From Hamadaea flava (GTDB lineage Bacteria > Actinomycetota > Actinomycetes > Mycobacteriales > Micromonosporaceae), in assembly GCF_024172085.1 (NCBI RefSeq), contig NZ_JAMZDZ010000001.1, forward strand, positions 5,456,001 through 5,520,000: a stretch of 64,000 nt of DNA. The letters are read 5' to 3'. This document shows, one piece after another, positions 52,375 to 62,299 of the stretch (the first letter of the stretch is position 1; each line of letters opens with the position of its first letter). A program made the position numbers and the translations under genes. The notes under the pieces were generated by a model. It was not told where the DNA came from. It worked only from the letters and a program-made list of their open reading frames with translations, and ran no database searches.

Positions 52375-54933
52375 GTGTCCAACGGCAGTAGGCTGCTGCT
52401 CGTGGCGCAATCTTCAGGGGGATCCTCAGGCATACGGCGCGCGCTCCATCGGGCGCGCGAGGGGAGGCAGCTCGATCGGACCGAGGCCGAAGTCCTGCTC
52501 GGCGCTCGGGGCGAGGACTTGGACGCCTTGCTGGCCGTCGCCGGGGGCGTACGCGACGCCGGGCTGGCCGAGGCCGGCCGGCCGGGGGTCGTCACGTTCT
52601 CCAAGAAGGTGTTCATCCCGCTGACCCGGCTCTGCCGTGATCGTTGCCACTACTGCACCTTCGCCACCGTCCCGCATCGCGTGCCGAGCCCGTTCCTGGA
52701 GCGCGACGAGGTCCTCGAGATCGCCCGGCAGGGGGCCGAACAGGGCTGCAAGGAGGCATTGTTCACGCTCGGCGACCGGCCCGAGGACCGGTGGGAGGCC
52801 GCCCGGGACTGGCTGCACGAGCGCGGCTACGACTCCACACTGGACTACGTACGCGCGTCGGCGATCGCGGTGCTGGAGGAGACCGGGCTGCTGCCGCACC
52901 TCAATCCGGGCGTACTGAGCTGGGCGGATCTGCAACGGCTCAAGCCGGTCGCGCCGAGCATGGGGATGATGCTGGAGACCACCGCGACGCGATTGTGGTC
53001 CGAGCCGGGCGGCCCGCACTACGGCTCGCCCGACAAGGAGCCGGCCGTCCGGCTGCGCGTCCTGGAGGACGCCGGTCGGGTCGGTGTGCCGTTCACCACG
53101 GGCATCCTCATCGGGATCGGCGAGACGCGGGAAGAGCGCGTCGACGCGATCTTCGCCATGCGCCGCGTCGCCCGCGAGTACGGCCACATCCAGGAACTCA
53201 TCATCCAGAACTTCCGCGCCAAGCCGGACACCGCCATGCGGTCCGCGCCGGACGCCGAGATGCTCGACCTCGCCGCCACCATCGCGGTCACGCGGCTGGT
53301 CTGCGGCCCCAAGACGCGCATCCAGGCCCCGCCCAACCTGGTCGAGGCGGCGGGCGACTTCGAGCTGCTGCTGCGGGCCGGCATCGACGACTGGGGCGGC
53401 GTCTCACCCGTCACCGCCGACCACGTCAACCCGGAACGCCCGTGGCCGCTCATCGACACACTCGCGCGGCACACGGCCGCGGCCGGCTTCCAGCTCCGCG
53501 AGCGCCTGACCATCTACCCCGGGTACGCACAACGAGGGTTGGCCGGCGAACCGTGGCTGGATCCGCGCCTGCACGGTCACGTGGCCGCGTTGGCTGATCC
53601 GGCGACCGGGCTCGCCCGGGAGGAAGCCCTCCCGATCGGGCGGCCGTGGCAGGAGCCGGAGGAGGTCTTCTCGGCCGGCCGCACCGACCTGTACGCGGCG
53701 GTCGACGACGAGGGGCGCACCGGCGACCGTCGGTCCGACTTCGACAGCGTGTACGGCGACTGGACTGTGCTGCAAGAAACGGTGCTGCGCGACGGTCCCC
53801 AGCCCGTGCCACTGCTTTCGGCGTACCCGAAGTTGGCGGCGGGACTGAAACGGGCCGCGAGCGACCCCGCGAGCCTGCTGGACCCGCGGAATCAGAGCGA
53901 GGCCCTGGCCTTGTTCGCCGCGGAGGGTGAGCGGCTGGACGAGCTGGCCGCGATCGCGGACGGCTGGCGGCGCGAGGCCGTCGGCGACGACGTGACCTAT
54001 GTGGTCAACCGGAACATCAATTTCTCCAACGTCTGCTACGTCGGCTGCCGGTTCTGCGCGTTCGCGCAACGGGAGCGCGACGCCGACGCCTACCGGCTCA
54101 GCGTGGACGAGGTCGCGGACCGCGCCGAGGAAGCGGCCCGGCTCGGCGCGACCGAAGTCTGCCTGCAAGGCGGAATCGACCCGAGACTTCCGGTGGAGAT
54201 CTACCCGAACCTGATTCGAATGATCAAGGAACGGGTACCAGGGTTGCATGTCCACGCCTTCTCCCCGATGGAGATCGTCACCGGTGCCGCCAAGGCCGGC
54301 GTGTCCGTCCACGACTGGCTGGCGCGGTTGCGCGAGGCTGGGCTCGACACCATTCCCGGCACAGCCGCCGAGATCCTCGACGACGAGGTCCGATGGGTCC
54401 TGACCAAGGGCAAGCTGCCCGCGGCGGCCTGGATCGACGTCGTCTCCACCGCGCACCGGCTGGGCATCCGCAGCTCGGCCACGATGATGTACGGGCATGT
54501 CGACCACCCTGGACACTGGCTGGGCCATTTCCGTGTGCTGGCCGGGATCCAGGACGACACCGGCGGCTTCACGGAGTTCGTGGCGCTGCCGTTCGTCCAC
54601 ACCAACGCCCCCATCTACCTCGCCGGCATCGCCCGCGCCGGAGCGTCCTGGCGGGAGAATCGCGCGGTCCACGCGATGGCCCGGATCCTCTTGCACGGTC
54701 GGATACCCAACATTCAGTGTTCGTGGGTCAAGCTCGGCGACGAGGGCACCGCGGCGATGCTTCAGGGCGGCTGCAACGACCTCGGCGGAACGCTGATGGA
54801 GGAGACCATTTCGCGAATGGCCGGGTCTGAGCACGGCTCCGCGCGTACGGTCGAGCAACTGCACGCCATCGCGGCCGCAATCGGACGTCCCGCGCGTCAA
54901 CGGAACACCACTTATTCGTTGACTCCTATGTAA
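52375..54933 (+). CDS. fbiC: Fo synthase (CofG-CofH fusion) FbiC
   Basis: Bifunctional radical SAM enzyme that makes the Fo chromophore from tyrosine and a flavin intermediate. 852 residues. The CofG half has the 4Fe-4S Cys triad Cys87, Cys91, Cys94 (CRDRCHYC); the CofH half has Cys554, Cys558, Cys561 (CYVGCRFC). Length and layout match the actinobacterial fusion. GTG 52375 is used; GTG 52402 is a shorter alternative. The gene diverges from fbiA, so both directions may share control. It is the first enzyme of the pathway; FbiA and FbiB follow. Confidence 0.95.
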   Translation: MSNGSRLLLVAQSSGGSSGIRRALHRAREGRQLDRTEAEVLLGARGEDLDALLAVAGGVRDAGLAEAGRPGVVTFSKKVFIPLTRLCRDRCHYCTFATVPHRVPSPFLERDEVLEIARQGAEQGCKEALFTLGDRPEDRWEAARDWLHERGYDSTLDYVRASAIAVLEETGLLPHLNPGVLSWADLQRLKPVAPSMGMMLETTATRLWSEPGGPHYGSPDKEPAVRLRVLEDAGRVGVPFTTGILIGIGETREERVDAIFAMRRVAREYGHIQELIIQNFRAKPDTAMRSAPDAEMLDLAATIAVTRLVCGPKTRIQAPPNLVEAAGDFELLLRAGIDDWGGVSPVTADHVNPERPWPLIDTLARHTAAAGFQLRERLTIYPGYAQRGLAGEPWLDPRLHGHVAALADPATGLAREEALPIGRPWQEPEEVFSAGRTDLYAAVDDEGRTGDRRSDFDSVYGDWTVLQETVLRDGPQPVPLLSAYPKLAAGLKRAASDPASLLDPRNQSEALALFAAEGERLDELAAIADGWRREAVGDDVTYVVNRNINFSNVCYVGCRFCAFAQRERDADAYRLSVDEVADRAEEAARLGATEVCLQGGIDPRLPVEIYPNLIRMIKERVPGLHVHAFSPMEIVTGAAKAGVSVHDWLARLREAGLDTIPGTAAEILDDEVRWVLTKGKLPAAAWIDVVSTAHRLGIRSSATMMYGHVDHPGHWLGHFRVLAGIQDDTGGFTEFVALPFVHTNAPIYLAGIARAGASWRENRAVHAMARILLHGRIPNIQCSWVKLGDEGTAAMLQGGCNDLGGTLMEETISRMAGSEHGSARTVEQLHAIAAAIGRPARQRNTTYSLTPM

Positions 54934-55225
54934 GGTGCGCCAGTTTGCGCCGCCGGATCAGAATTTCTTGGTACGACACGCCGAGAGGGCGTAACCAATC
55001 GGGTCGGCGAACCGATAGGGCAGTGGCGGGATGCCCCGGTACGAACGGCCCTGAACGGACCGTTGTCCTTGACGATGCCGACGCGAACTGCGTGTAATTC
55101 TCAGGGGTTGTTCTGGGGCGACCACCAGACCACGGCTTCCAGTTCGTGGTACGAGTGGATCACCGCAACAGGGCAAGAGGGGGGATGCGCCGGCCGGTCC
55201 GGCGCAGGTGAAGGAGGCTGGTGCG
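54934..55225 (+). promoter_or_regulatory. whiB2-type leader and promoter region
   Basis: 292 bp with no gene. -35 TTGACG at 55069-55074 and -10 TGTAAT at 55093-55098 with an 18-bp spacer give a candidate transcript start near 55105 and a leader of about 120 nt before the whiB gene. No known riboswitch pattern was recognised. Confidence 0.5.
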
Positions 55226-55483
55226 ATGGACGGCCGACCCGTCGTCGCCGATCTGCTCGGCAATGCGCCGGAGTGGCAGGAGCGTGCACTGTGCTCGCAG
55301 ACCGATCCGGAGGCTTTCTTCCCGGAGAAGGGCGGGTCGACGCGCGAGGCGAAGAGGATCTGCTCACGCTGTGAGGTCAAATCGGAGTGCCTGGAGTACG
55401 CACTGGGCCACGACGAGCGTTTCGGTATCTGGGGTGGACTGTCCGAACGCGAGCGTCGGAAGCTGAAGCGCCGCGCAGCTTGA
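55226..55483 (+). CDS. WhiB-family iron-sulfur regulator, WhiB2/WhmD type
   Basis: 85 residues from ATG 55226, with AAGGAGG 8 bp upstream. Four Cys ligands at 23, 46, 49 and 55 (C-x22-C-xx-C-x5-C), the GIWGG turn, and a basic C-terminal tail (RRKLKRRAA) define the WhiB family. Position beside fbiAB-fbiC and a DUF3499 gene matches the whiB2 locus of mycobacteria. WhiB2/WhmD affects septation and sporulation. A 4Fe-4S cluster is expected. Confidence 0.9.
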   Translation: MDGRPVVADLLGNAPEWQERALCSQTDPEAFFPEKGGSTREAKRICSRCEVKSECLEYALGHDERFGIWGGLSERERRKLKRRAA

Positions 55484-55527
55484 TAATCGTCCGGGCCGGG
55501 CGTCCTCGTCATGGGGGCGCCCGGTTC

Positions 55528-55577
55528 GCGTTTCGGTTAAGCGGTCTCGTCAGCGTTTCGGTTAAGCGTTCTCGTCA
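55528..55577. repeat. 25-bp tandem duplication downstream of the whiB gene
   Basis: 55528-55552 and 55553-55577 are identical except for one base (G to T near the middle). The wider 55484-55688 stretch is rich in TTCGTCAG-type words and holds no gene. Confidence 0.8.
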
Positions 55578-55688
55578 GCCGGGCAGGTTCCGCCAGTCGG
55601 GCAGGTCCTGTCAGGCGTGCGGCTTCGTCAGGCTTTGTCAGTTCGGCGGCTTCGTGATTTCGTCGGTTCCGTCGATTCGGCGGTTTCG

Positions 55689-56048
55689 TCAGTTCGGTGG
55701 TGGGACGGCGCGGAGGTGTCCGCGACGACCCGGGGTGGGGGGCAGGGGAGTGCCGTCTTCGGCGATCCGCGTGGCCGGCCGGGCCGCCTCGCGTACCGCC
55801 TCGGCTAGGGCGACCAGGTCATCCGTCGTCGGTGGCGGCGTCTCGAACTCGCCGTCGTGCCGGACGAGTTGCCAGCCGCGAGGTGCCGTCAAGTTCCGCG
55901 CGTGCGTCTCACAGAGGTCGTACGTGTGCGGTTCCGGATTTATCGCAAGAGGCCCGACAACTGCCGTAGAGTCCGAATAGACATAGGTCAGCGTCGCAAC
56001 TGCCTGTCTGGGGCATCCGTTGCGAGAACAGCGTCGCGGTGACCTCAC
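55689..56048 (-). CDS. DUF3499 protein
   Basis: 119 residues from GTG 56048; the start matches the homologues as I recall them (MRS-R-RCSR). CSRNGC near residue 7 and CETHARNL near residue 55 are potential zinc ligands, with PRGWQLVRHDGEF in between and a Pro-rich acidic tail. DUF3499 is conserved beside whiB2 and a zincin-like gene in actinobacteria. Function unknown. Confidence 0.85.
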   Translation of the reverse strand: MRSPRRCSRNGCPRQAVATLTYVYSDSTAVVGPLAINPEPHTYDLCETHARNLTAPRGWQLVRHDGEFETPPPTTDDLVALAEAVREAARPATRIAEDGTPLPPTPGRRGHLRAVPPPN

Positions 56049-56156
56049 GGCCGCTGACGTTAGCGCTTCTCGCACTCCGTCATGGCCCCGACACGCGGAG
56101 AACGCTGTGGGTGAACTCGCTCTCGGTCAGCCGACCGGTCAAGCTAGGGTAGCTGC

Positions 56157-56603
56157 GTGACCGATCCCCGCCATCCCCGCGCCCGCCGCTCGCGTGCGCG
56201 ACGCGATCGGCACGGCCGCGGCCTCCGGGGCCGACTGGTCCCGGCCAGCGTGCCGATGTCCCGGACGAAGGCCGAAATCTTCGACGACCTGGTGCTCGAC
56301 ACGGTCGAAGGTCTCGAACGGCAGTACAGCAAAGAGCTGGCCGGCGTCGAGTTCGCCGTCGAGGACGTGCCGCCAGACCTCAACGTCTACGACTCCGACG
56401 TGCTCGAAGACGGCTCGGTGCCGCTGGCCCGGCTGCTGCCCGGCCGGCCGGGGCGACACGGCGTACCGCCCCGGATCGTCGTCTATCGGCGTCCGCTGGA
56501 GTTCCGGGCGGGCGACCGGGACGACCTCGCAGAGCTGGTCCGCGACGTGGTCGTCGAGCAGGTCGCCAACCTGCTCGGGATGAGCCCCGACGACATCCAG
56601 TAA
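56157..56603 (+). CDS. Metallopeptidase-family (zincin-like) protein without HExxH
   Basis: 148 residues: a basic N-terminal region (about 1-35, many Arg) then a domain (about 36-148) that resembles the zincin-like PF06262 family (TVEGLERQYSKELAGVEFAVEDVP and IVVYRRPLEFRAGDRDDL). Where active members have HExxH, this has VVVEQVANLLG, so the zinc site is gone. The same change occurs in actinobacterial homologues. It is divergent from the DUF3499 gene. Function unknown. Confidence 0.75.
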   Translation: MTDPRHPRARRSRARRDRHGRGLRGRLVPASVPMSRTKAEIFDDLVLDTVEGLERQYSKELAGVEFAVEDVPPDLNVYDSDVLEDGSVPLARLLPGRPGRHGVPPRIVVYRRPLEFRAGDRDDLAELVRDVVVEQVANLLGMSPDDIQ

Positions 56604-56909
56604 CCCCGGCTCGTCCTGGCACCCTTTCCGCGCGTGCCCGCCGACCCCACCCGGTCGGTCCCGGTCGCCCGCCCGGAACTCGCGTGCCCGCCGACCCCAC
56701 CCGGTCGATCATGAACTATCGGCCATGATCGACCGGCGTGTCGCGCACCGGACACCATGATCGATTCCTTAGCGGGCTGATCAACTCGCACGATTGTCGA
56801 TCATGGTCGGCGGGGAATGATCAGGCTGCCCGGGACATGACACGCCGGTCGATCACGCACGTAAGTTCATGATCGCGCGGAAACAACGGGGCGGAAAGAA
56901 CGGGACGGG
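56604..56909. other. Intergenic region with direct and inverted repeats
   Basis: 306 bp without a gene. A 27-bp sequence occurs twice, exactly, at 56631-56657 and 56681-56707 (starting CGCGTGCCCGCC). A 13-bp inverted repeat (CCGGTCGATCATG with CATGATCGACCGG) at 56701-56736 overlaps the second copy. Further CATGATC/GATCATG words occur to about 56880. The adjacent genes both end here (56603 on plus, 56910 on minus). Confidence 0.8.
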
Positions 56910-58259
56910 CTAGAGGAGGGTCCAGGCGTCGGTCAGGACGCTGCGGAGGATCTGCTCCATCTCGTCGAACTGCTGCTGCTCCGCGATGAGCGGCGGGGAC
57001 AGCTGCACCACCGGGTCGCCTCGGTCGTCGGCCCGGCAGTAGAGCCCGGCGTCGTACAGCGCGTGGGACAGGAATCCGCGCAGGATCCGTTCCGACTCCG
57101 CGTCGCTGAAGGTCTCCCGGGTCGTCTTGTCCTTGACCAGCTCGATGCCGAAGAAGTAGCCGTCGCCGCGTACGTCGCCGACGATCGGCAGGTCGTGCAG
57201 CCGGCTCAGGGTGGCCCGGAACGCGTCGCTGGTCGCGGCGACGTGGCCGACGAGGTCCTCCCGCTCGAAGAGGTCCAGGTTGGCGAGGGCGACCGCGCAG
57301 CTGACCGGGTGCCCGCCGAAGGTGATCCCGTGGGCGAACATCTGCTTGTCGCCCAGGAACGGCTCGATCAGCCGGTCTGCCGCGATCATCGCGCCGAGCG
57401 GGGAGTACCCCGAGGTCAGGCCCTTCGCCGTGGTGATGATGTCCGGCTGGTACGCGTACCGCTGGGCGCCGAAGTAGCTGCCGAGCCGGCCCCAGGCGCA
57501 GATGACCTCGTCCGAGACCAGCAGTACGCCGTACCGGTCGCAGATCTCGCGTACGCGTTGGAAGTATCCGGCCGGCGGGGGAAGGCAGCCACCGGCGTTC
57601 TGGACGGGCTCCAGGAACACCGCGCACACCGTCTCGGGCCCTTCCCGGAGGATGGCCCGTTCGATCTCGTCGGCCGCCCAGCGCCCGAACTCCTCCTCGT
57701 CGTCGCGGCAGAATTCGGGGGCGCGGTAGAAGTTGGCGTTGGGCACCTTGATCGCGCCCGGCACCAGCGGCTCGAAGTCCACCTTGAAGGGCGGTACCCC
57801 GGTGAGGCTCAGCGCGCCCATGGACGTCCCGTGGTACGCGACGTAGCGGCTGATCACCTTGTGCCGGAGCGGCTGCCCGACGCGCTTGAAGTACGCCCGC
57901 GCGAGCTTCCAGGCGCTCTCCACCGCCTCGGAGCCGCCGGTCGTGAAGAAGACCCGGTTCAGGTCGCCCGGGGCGAGGCCGGCGATCCGCTCGGCCAGCT
58001 CGACCGCCTTGGGATGGGCGTACGACCAGAGGGGGAAGTAGGCCAGTTCGCTCGCCTGCTTGGCTGCGGCCTCGGCCAGCTCCTGACGGCCGTGCCCGGC
58101 GTTGACCACGAAGAGCCCGGCCAGCCCGTCGAGGTAGCGCTTGCCGTCAGTGTCCCAGACGTAGCAGCCGTCGCCGCGGACGATCGTCGGCACGGCCGAT
58201 TCGGCGTACGCCCCCATGCGGGTGAAGTGCATCCAAAGGTGGTCGGTCGGGTTTCCCAT
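56910..58259 (-). CDS. Omega-transaminase of aspartate aminotransferase superfamily (probably polyamine/GABA)
   Basis: 449 residues, class III PLP transaminase. The PLP lysine lies in ITTAKGLTSGYSPLGA (near residue 287), with FTTGGSEAVESAWKLA, HGTSMGALSLTG and VLLVSDEVICAWGR. It resembles putrescine/pyruvate-type transaminases. Beside the Lrp regulator and potDABC, a role in polyamine catabolism is likely. Substrate remains inferred. Confidence 0.85.
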   Translation of the reverse strand: MGNPTDHLWMHFTRMGAYAESAVPTIVRGDGCYVWDTDGKRYLDGLAGLFVVNAGHGRQELAEAAAKQASELAYFPLWSYAHPKAVELAERIAGLAPGDLNRVFFTTGGSEAVESAWKLARAYFKRVGQPLRHKVISRYVAYHGTSMGALSLTGVPPFKVDFEPLVPGAIKVPNANFYRAPEFCRDDEEEFGRWAADEIERAILREGPETVCAVFLEPVQNAGGCLPPPAGYFQRVREICDRYGVLLVSDEVICAWGRLGSYFGAQRYAYQPDIITTAKGLTSGYSPLGAMIAADRLIEPFLGDKQMFAHGITFGGHPVSCAVALANLDLFEREDLVGHVAATSDAFRATLSRLHDLPIVGDVRGDGYFFGIELVKDKTTRETFSDAESERILRGFLSHALYDAGLYCRADDRGDPVVQLSPPLIAEQQQFDEMEQILRSVLTDAWTLL

Positions 58260-58341
58260 GCGACGGTTATCGCATACCGTTGCCGGTTATGGCAACTGAA
58301 ACCGTGGCAACACACAAAGATCGCCACGAAATCCGAAGGGA

Positions 58342-58818
58342 TCACGCGCCCCAGGTGTAGGTCTGCTTGCGCAGCTTGAGGTAGACGAAGATCTCCGCGC
58401 TGCTGACCCCGTCGACCGCGCGTACGCGCTGCATGATGGCCAGGAGGTGGTCATCGTCCCCCGCCACGACCTCCAGCAGGATGTCGAACGAGCCGCCGGT
58501 GACCACCACGTAGTCCACCTCGTCGATGGCCGCGATCTGGTCGGCGATCGCCTCCAGGTCGCCGGTCGTCTTCACGCCGACCATGGCCTGCCGGCCCAGC
58601 CCCAGCTGGAGCGGGTCGGTGACGGCGACGATCTGCATCACGCCCGCGTCGATCAGGCGCTGGACGCGCTGGCGGACGGCTGCCTCGGAGAGCCCGACGG
58701 CGCGCCCGATCGTCGCGTACGGACGGCGGCCGTCCTCCTGCAACTGGGCGATGATCTGCTTGGCGACGTCGTCAAGCAGCGCGTGGTGGGCGTTGTCGAG
58801 GTGTTGCCGAACCGCCAT
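58342..58818 (-). CDS. Lrp/AsnC-family regulator
   Basis: 158 residues from ATG 58818, with GGAGG just upstream. The N-terminal HTH (LLDDVAKQIIAQLQEDGRRPYATIGRAVGLSEAAVRQRVQRLIDAG pattern, about 12-60) and an RAM/ligand domain with VDYVVVTGGSFDILLEVVAGD are standard. It sits between the transaminase gene and the divergent potD, so it may control both. Ligand unknown. Confidence 0.9.
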   Translation of the reverse strand: MAVRQHLDNAHHALLDDVAKQIIAQLQEDGRRPYATIGRAVGLSEAAVRQRVQRLIDAGVMQIVAVTDPLQLGLGRQAMVGVKTTGDLEAIADQIAAIDEVDYVVVTGGSFDILLEVVAGDDDHLLAIMQRVRAVDGVSSAEIFVYLKLRKQTYTWGA

Positions 58819-59033
58819 CGAACCTCCAGGGCCGAGTCGAACGAAGAAACCGCAATCCCGAACCGAGATTCTCGCGTAATCCGTTGTGGAAGTCGAGAAC
58901 GACGACGGAATCCCGAGGCGGCTTCCGTGCAGGTCAAGCACGTGATGTTGGACATTCGCCGGAGTTACCACCGGGCTGGGGGAGGGCACTATATTTCGTG
59001 AGCCCCCGCACTGCCGTAGAGAAGGAACCTCAG
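58819..59033 (+). promoter_or_regulatory. Divergent Lrp-potD intergenic control region
   Basis: 215 bp between the Lrp gene and potD. A TATATT at 58990-58995 could be the potD -10; no good -35 is 17 bp before it. AAGGA lies 7 bp before the potD ATG. No clear Lrp site was identified by eye. Confidence 0.35.
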
Positions 59034-60266
59034 ATGCGCTCGTCTTCCCGTAAGCCTCTGTCCCCGGAGGCGAAAGCGCTGCTCGACGTCATGCCGACCC
59101 GGCGCGGGTTGCTGCGTGGCGTGGCCGCCGGCGGTGCCTTGGCCCTGACCGGTGGAGCCCTGGCCGCCTGTGGCACCAAGGCCAAGAACCCGACCTCCTC
59201 GGCGAGCAGCGCCGCCCCGGCCTGCACGGTCACCGATGTGTCGGCGCAGGAGCGCAAGCTGGTCTTCTCGAACTGGGTCGAGTACCTGGACCTCGACGAG
59301 AAGACGGGCAAGCACCCCACGCTGGACGCGTTCAAGGCCAAGACCGGCATCGACGTGACCTACCGCGAGGACATCAACGACAACGACGAGTTCTACGGCA
59401 AGATCCGCGCGCAGCTGGCCGACTGCAAGCCGATCGAGCCCGACCTCATCGTCTTCACCGACTGGCTGTCGGCCCGGATGATCAAGGCGAAGCAGGTCGC
59501 GAAGTTCGAGCCGACCAAGGTGGCGACGTTCCAGAAGAACCTCCTGCCGTCGCTGAAGGGCCGCAGCTACGACCCCGACAACGTGTACGCCGCGCCGTGG
59601 CAGTCCGGCTTCACCGGCATCGGCTACAACACCAAGGTCGTCAAGACCCCGGTCAAGAGCGTCGAGGAGCTGCTGACCCGGTCCGACCTCAAGGGCAAGG
59701 TCGCGGTGATGACCGAGCTGAACGACACCATGGGCCTGATCCTGCTGTCGCTCGGCAAGGACCCGGCAAACTTCACCTCGGCCGACTACGACGCCGCGCT
59801 CGAGAAGCTGAAGAAGGCCGTCGACTCCGGGCACATCCGCCGCGTGGCCGGCAACGACTACCTGCAGGACTTGGCCAAGGGCGACATCGCCGCCTGCATC
59901 GGCTGGTCCGGCGACGTGCTCGCGACCGAGGGAAACGTCGAGTACGTCATCCCCGAGGAGGGCCAGCTGTACTGGTCGGACAACATGCTCATCCCGATCA
60001 GCTCGACCCACGCCAGCAACGCGATGTCGTTGATCGACTACTACTACGACCCGAAGGTGGCGGCCGAGGTCGCGGCGTGGGTGAGCTACATCTGCCCGGT
60101 CGCCGGCGCCCAGGAGGCCATGAAGGCCGTCGACGCCGAGCTGGTCGAGGACAACTTCATCTTCCCGACGGACGCCGAGCTGGCCAAAGCGCACCCGTTC
60201 ATGACGGTCGACGACGACGTCCGCAAGGACTACGAGCGTAAGTTCCGCGCCGTGATCGGGGCCTGA
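59034..60266 (+). CDS. potD: Polyamine ABC transporter substrate-binding protein
   Basis: 410 residues. The leader has a twin-arginine motif (PTRRGLLRGV, residues 21-30) followed by a lipobox LAAC (Cys46), so it looks like a Tat-exported lipoprotein. The mature part is a PotD/F-type binding protein (PYVDLDEK..., DLIVFTDWLSARM, AAPWQSGFTGIGYNTKV and the IGWSGDVLA region). It feeds PotABC, encoded next. Specificity for spermidine or putrescine cannot be read. Confidence 0.92.
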   Translation: MRSSSRKPLSPEAKALLDVMPTRRGLLRGVAAGGALALTGGALAACGTKAKNPTSSASSAAPACTVTDVSAQERKLVFSNWVEYLDLDEKTGKHPTLDAFKAKTGIDVTYREDINDNDEFYGKIRAQLADCKPIEPDLIVFTDWLSARMIKAKQVAKFEPTKVATFQKNLLPSLKGRSYDPDNVYAAPWQSGFTGIGYNTKVVKTPVKSVEELLTRSDLKGKVAVMTELNDTMGLILLSLGKDPANFTSADYDAALEKLKKAVDSGHIRRVAGNDYLQDLAKGDIAACIGWSGDVLATEGNVEYVIPEEGQLYWSDNMLIPISSTHASNAMSLIDYYYDPKVAAEVAAWVSYICPVAGAQEAMKAVDAELVEDNFIFPTDAELAKAHPFMTVDDDVRKDYERKFRAVIGA

Positions 60267-60272
60267 GACCGG

Positions 60273-61382
60273 ATGACCGCCCCCGCCACCGGTGGACTCA
60301 CCCTGACCGCGGTGACCAAGCGCTTCGGCGCGGTCACCGCGGTCGACGACGTCAGCCTCCAGATCCCGGAGGGGTCCTTCTTCGCCCTGCTCGGGGCGTC
60401 CGGCTGCGGCAAGACCACCACACTGCGGATGGTGGCGGGGTTGGACGAGCCGACCGCGGGTGCGATCACCTTGGGCGGGCGGGACATCACCCGGCTGCGG
60501 CCTTATCAGCGGCCGGTCAACACCGTCTTCCAGAGCTACGCGCTCTTCCCGCACATGACGGTCGAGCAGAACGTGGCCTTCGGGCTCCAGCAGCGCAAGG
60601 TCAAGCGGGCCGAGATCAAGCCGGCCGTCCAGGCGATGCTCGAGCTGGTGCAGCTCGCCGACTACGGCCACCGCCGGCCGGCCCAGCTCTCCGGTGGGCA
60701 ACAGCAGCGGGTCGCGCTGGCTCGCGCGCTCGTCAACCACCCGCAGGTGCTGCTGCTCGACGAGCCGCTCGGCGCGCTCGACCTGAAGCTGCGCCGCCAG
60801 ATGCAGATCGAGCTGAAGCGGATCCAGACCGAGGTCGGCCTGACCTTCGTGCACGTCACGCACGACCAGGAGGAGGCCATGACGATGGCCGACACCGTGG
60901 CCGTGATGAACGCCGGGCGGATCGAGCAGCTCGGCACGCCCACCGAGATCTACGAGTTCCCGGGCAGCGCGTTCGTCGCCAACTTCCTCGGACAGTCCAA
61001 CCTGCTCACCGCGCGGGCGCACGGCCCTTCGGGGGAGGACGTCGCGGTCGAGGCGCACGGCTCGCGGTTCGCGGTTCCCGCGGCCCGGTCGCGTCTCACC
61101 TCTGGTCCCGCTCTCCTAGGGGTACGCCCAGAGAAGCTGCACTTGACCGTCGACGGCGTACCAGAAGGTCACAACGCGGTGCCCGGGATCATCACGGACT
61201 CCTCCTACGTCGGGGTGTCGACGCAGTACCTCGTGCGTGCGCCGTGGGGCGACGAGCTGGCCGTCTTCGCCCCGAACTCCGGGACGGGCGGCCCGCTGGC
61301 GCCGGGCTCCGAGGTGACCCTGCACTGGCATCCGGCGCACTCGTTCCTGCTCGCACCCGACACCACGCCGGAACCGGCGTGA
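60273..61382 (+). CDS. potA: Polyamine ABC transporter ATP-binding protein
   Basis: 369 residues. Walker [10 protein letters not shown], signature LSGGQQQR, Walker [13 protein letters not shown] and the MalK-like C-terminal TOBE/OB regulatory region ([10 protein letters not shown]). It is 6 bp after potD, and its TGA overlaps the potB GTG as GTGA. Confidence 0.95.
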   Translation: MTAPATGGLTLTAVTKRFGAVTAVDDVSLQIPEGSFFALLGASGCGKTTTLRMVAGLDEPTAGAITLGGRDITRLRPYQRPVNTVFQSYALFPHMTVEQNVAFGLQQRKVKRAEIKPAVQAMLELVQLADYGHRRPAQLSGGQQQRVALARALVNHPQVLLLDEPLGALDLKLRRQMQIELKRIQTEVGLTFVHVTHDQEEAMTMADTVAVMNAGRIEQLGTPTEIYEFPGSAFVANFLGQSNLLTARAHGPSGEDVAVEAHGSRFAVPAARSRLTSGPALLGVRPEKLHLTVDGVPEGHNAVPGIITDSSYVGVSTQYLVRAPWGDELAVFAPNSGTGGPLAPGSEVTLHWHPAHSFLLAPDTTPEPA

Positions 61383-62299
61383 CCGCCGTCATCACCACCA
61401 CTTCGGAGGGCGGCCCGACCTACAAGCCTGCGGCCGAACCGGTGGCGGGCGCGAAACGGCGCTGGTGGGTGCCCTACCTCCAGCTCTTCCCGGGCGGCCT
61501 CTGGCTGGTGATCTTCTTCGCCATCCCGATCGCGATGCTCGCCCAGTCGACCCTGTGGGACCCGGCCGGCAGCCTGGAGAACGGCTACGAGCTGACCTGG
61601 CGCTGGCAGAACTTCACCGACGGCATCAGCACCTACTCCGACCAGTTCGTCCGGTCGCTGGCGTACTCGCTGATCGCGACGGTCGCCTGCTTGGTGATCG
61701 GCTATCCGCTGGCGTACGCGATCGCGCTGAAGGCGGGCCGCTGGCGGAATCTGATGCTCATCGCCGTCATCGCGCCGTTCTTCACGAGCTTCCTCGTGCG
61801 TACGCTCGCCTGGAAGACGATCCTGTCCGATCAGGGCTGGGTGATGGACGCGCTCCGGCTGACTCCGTTCTTCGGCCCGGACGACCGGCTGCTGGCCACC
61901 CCGTTCGCGGTGATCGCCGGGCTGACCTACAACTTCCTGCCGTTCATGGTCCTGCCGCTCTACGCCTCCCTCGGCAAGCTCGATCCCCGGCTGCTCGAAG
62001 CGGCCGGCGACCTGTACGCCCACCCGATCAAGTCCTTCTTCCGGGTGACCCTGCCGCTGTCGATGCCGGGCGTCGTCGCCGGGACCCTGATGACCTTCAT
62101 CCCGGCGGCCGGCGACTACATCAACGCCGAGCTGCTCGGCAGCCCGTCGACGACGATGATCGGCAACGTGATCCAGTCGCAGTACCTGCGGGTCGGCGAC
62201 ATCCCGGTCGCGGCGGCGCTGTCGTTCACCCTGATGGCGGGCATCCTCGTGCTGGTCGGCCTCTACGTCGCGATCTCGGGGACGGACGAGGTGGTGTGA
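61379..62299 (+). CDS. potB: Polyamine ABC transporter permease PotB
   Basis: 306 residues with six hydrophobic segments and the EAA-type loop AAGDLYAHPIKSFFRVTLPLSMPG. GTG 61379 overlaps the potA stop. Its stop overlaps the potC ATG as TGATG. It is one half of the membrane channel. Confidence 0.93.
   Translation: MTAVITTTSEGGPTYKPAAEPVAGAKRRWWVPYLQLFPGGLWLVIFFAIPIAMLAQSTLWDPAGSLENGYELTWRWQNFTDGISTYSDQFVRSLAYSLIATVACLVIGYPLAYAIALKAGRWRNLMLIAVIAPFFTSFLVRTLAWKTILSDQGWVMDALRLTPFFGPDDRLLATPFAVIAGLTYNFLPFMVLPLYASLGKLDPRLLEAAGDLYAHPIKSFFRVTLPLSMPGVVAGTLMTFIPAAGDYINAELLGSPSTTMIGNVIQSQYLRVGDIPVAAALSFTLMAGILVLVGLYVAISGTDEVV

Noticed and set aside
53404-54900. Minus-strand open frame of 498 codons opposite the fbiC gene
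   Set aside because: It lies within fbiC and has no homology features.
54958-55512. Minus-strand open frame over the whiB leader
   Set aside because: It overlaps the whiB gene antisense and has no domain.
58989-61058. Minus-strand open frame of 689 codons opposite potD and potA
   Set aside because: It mirrors two clear transporter genes and is a shadow of their codon bias.
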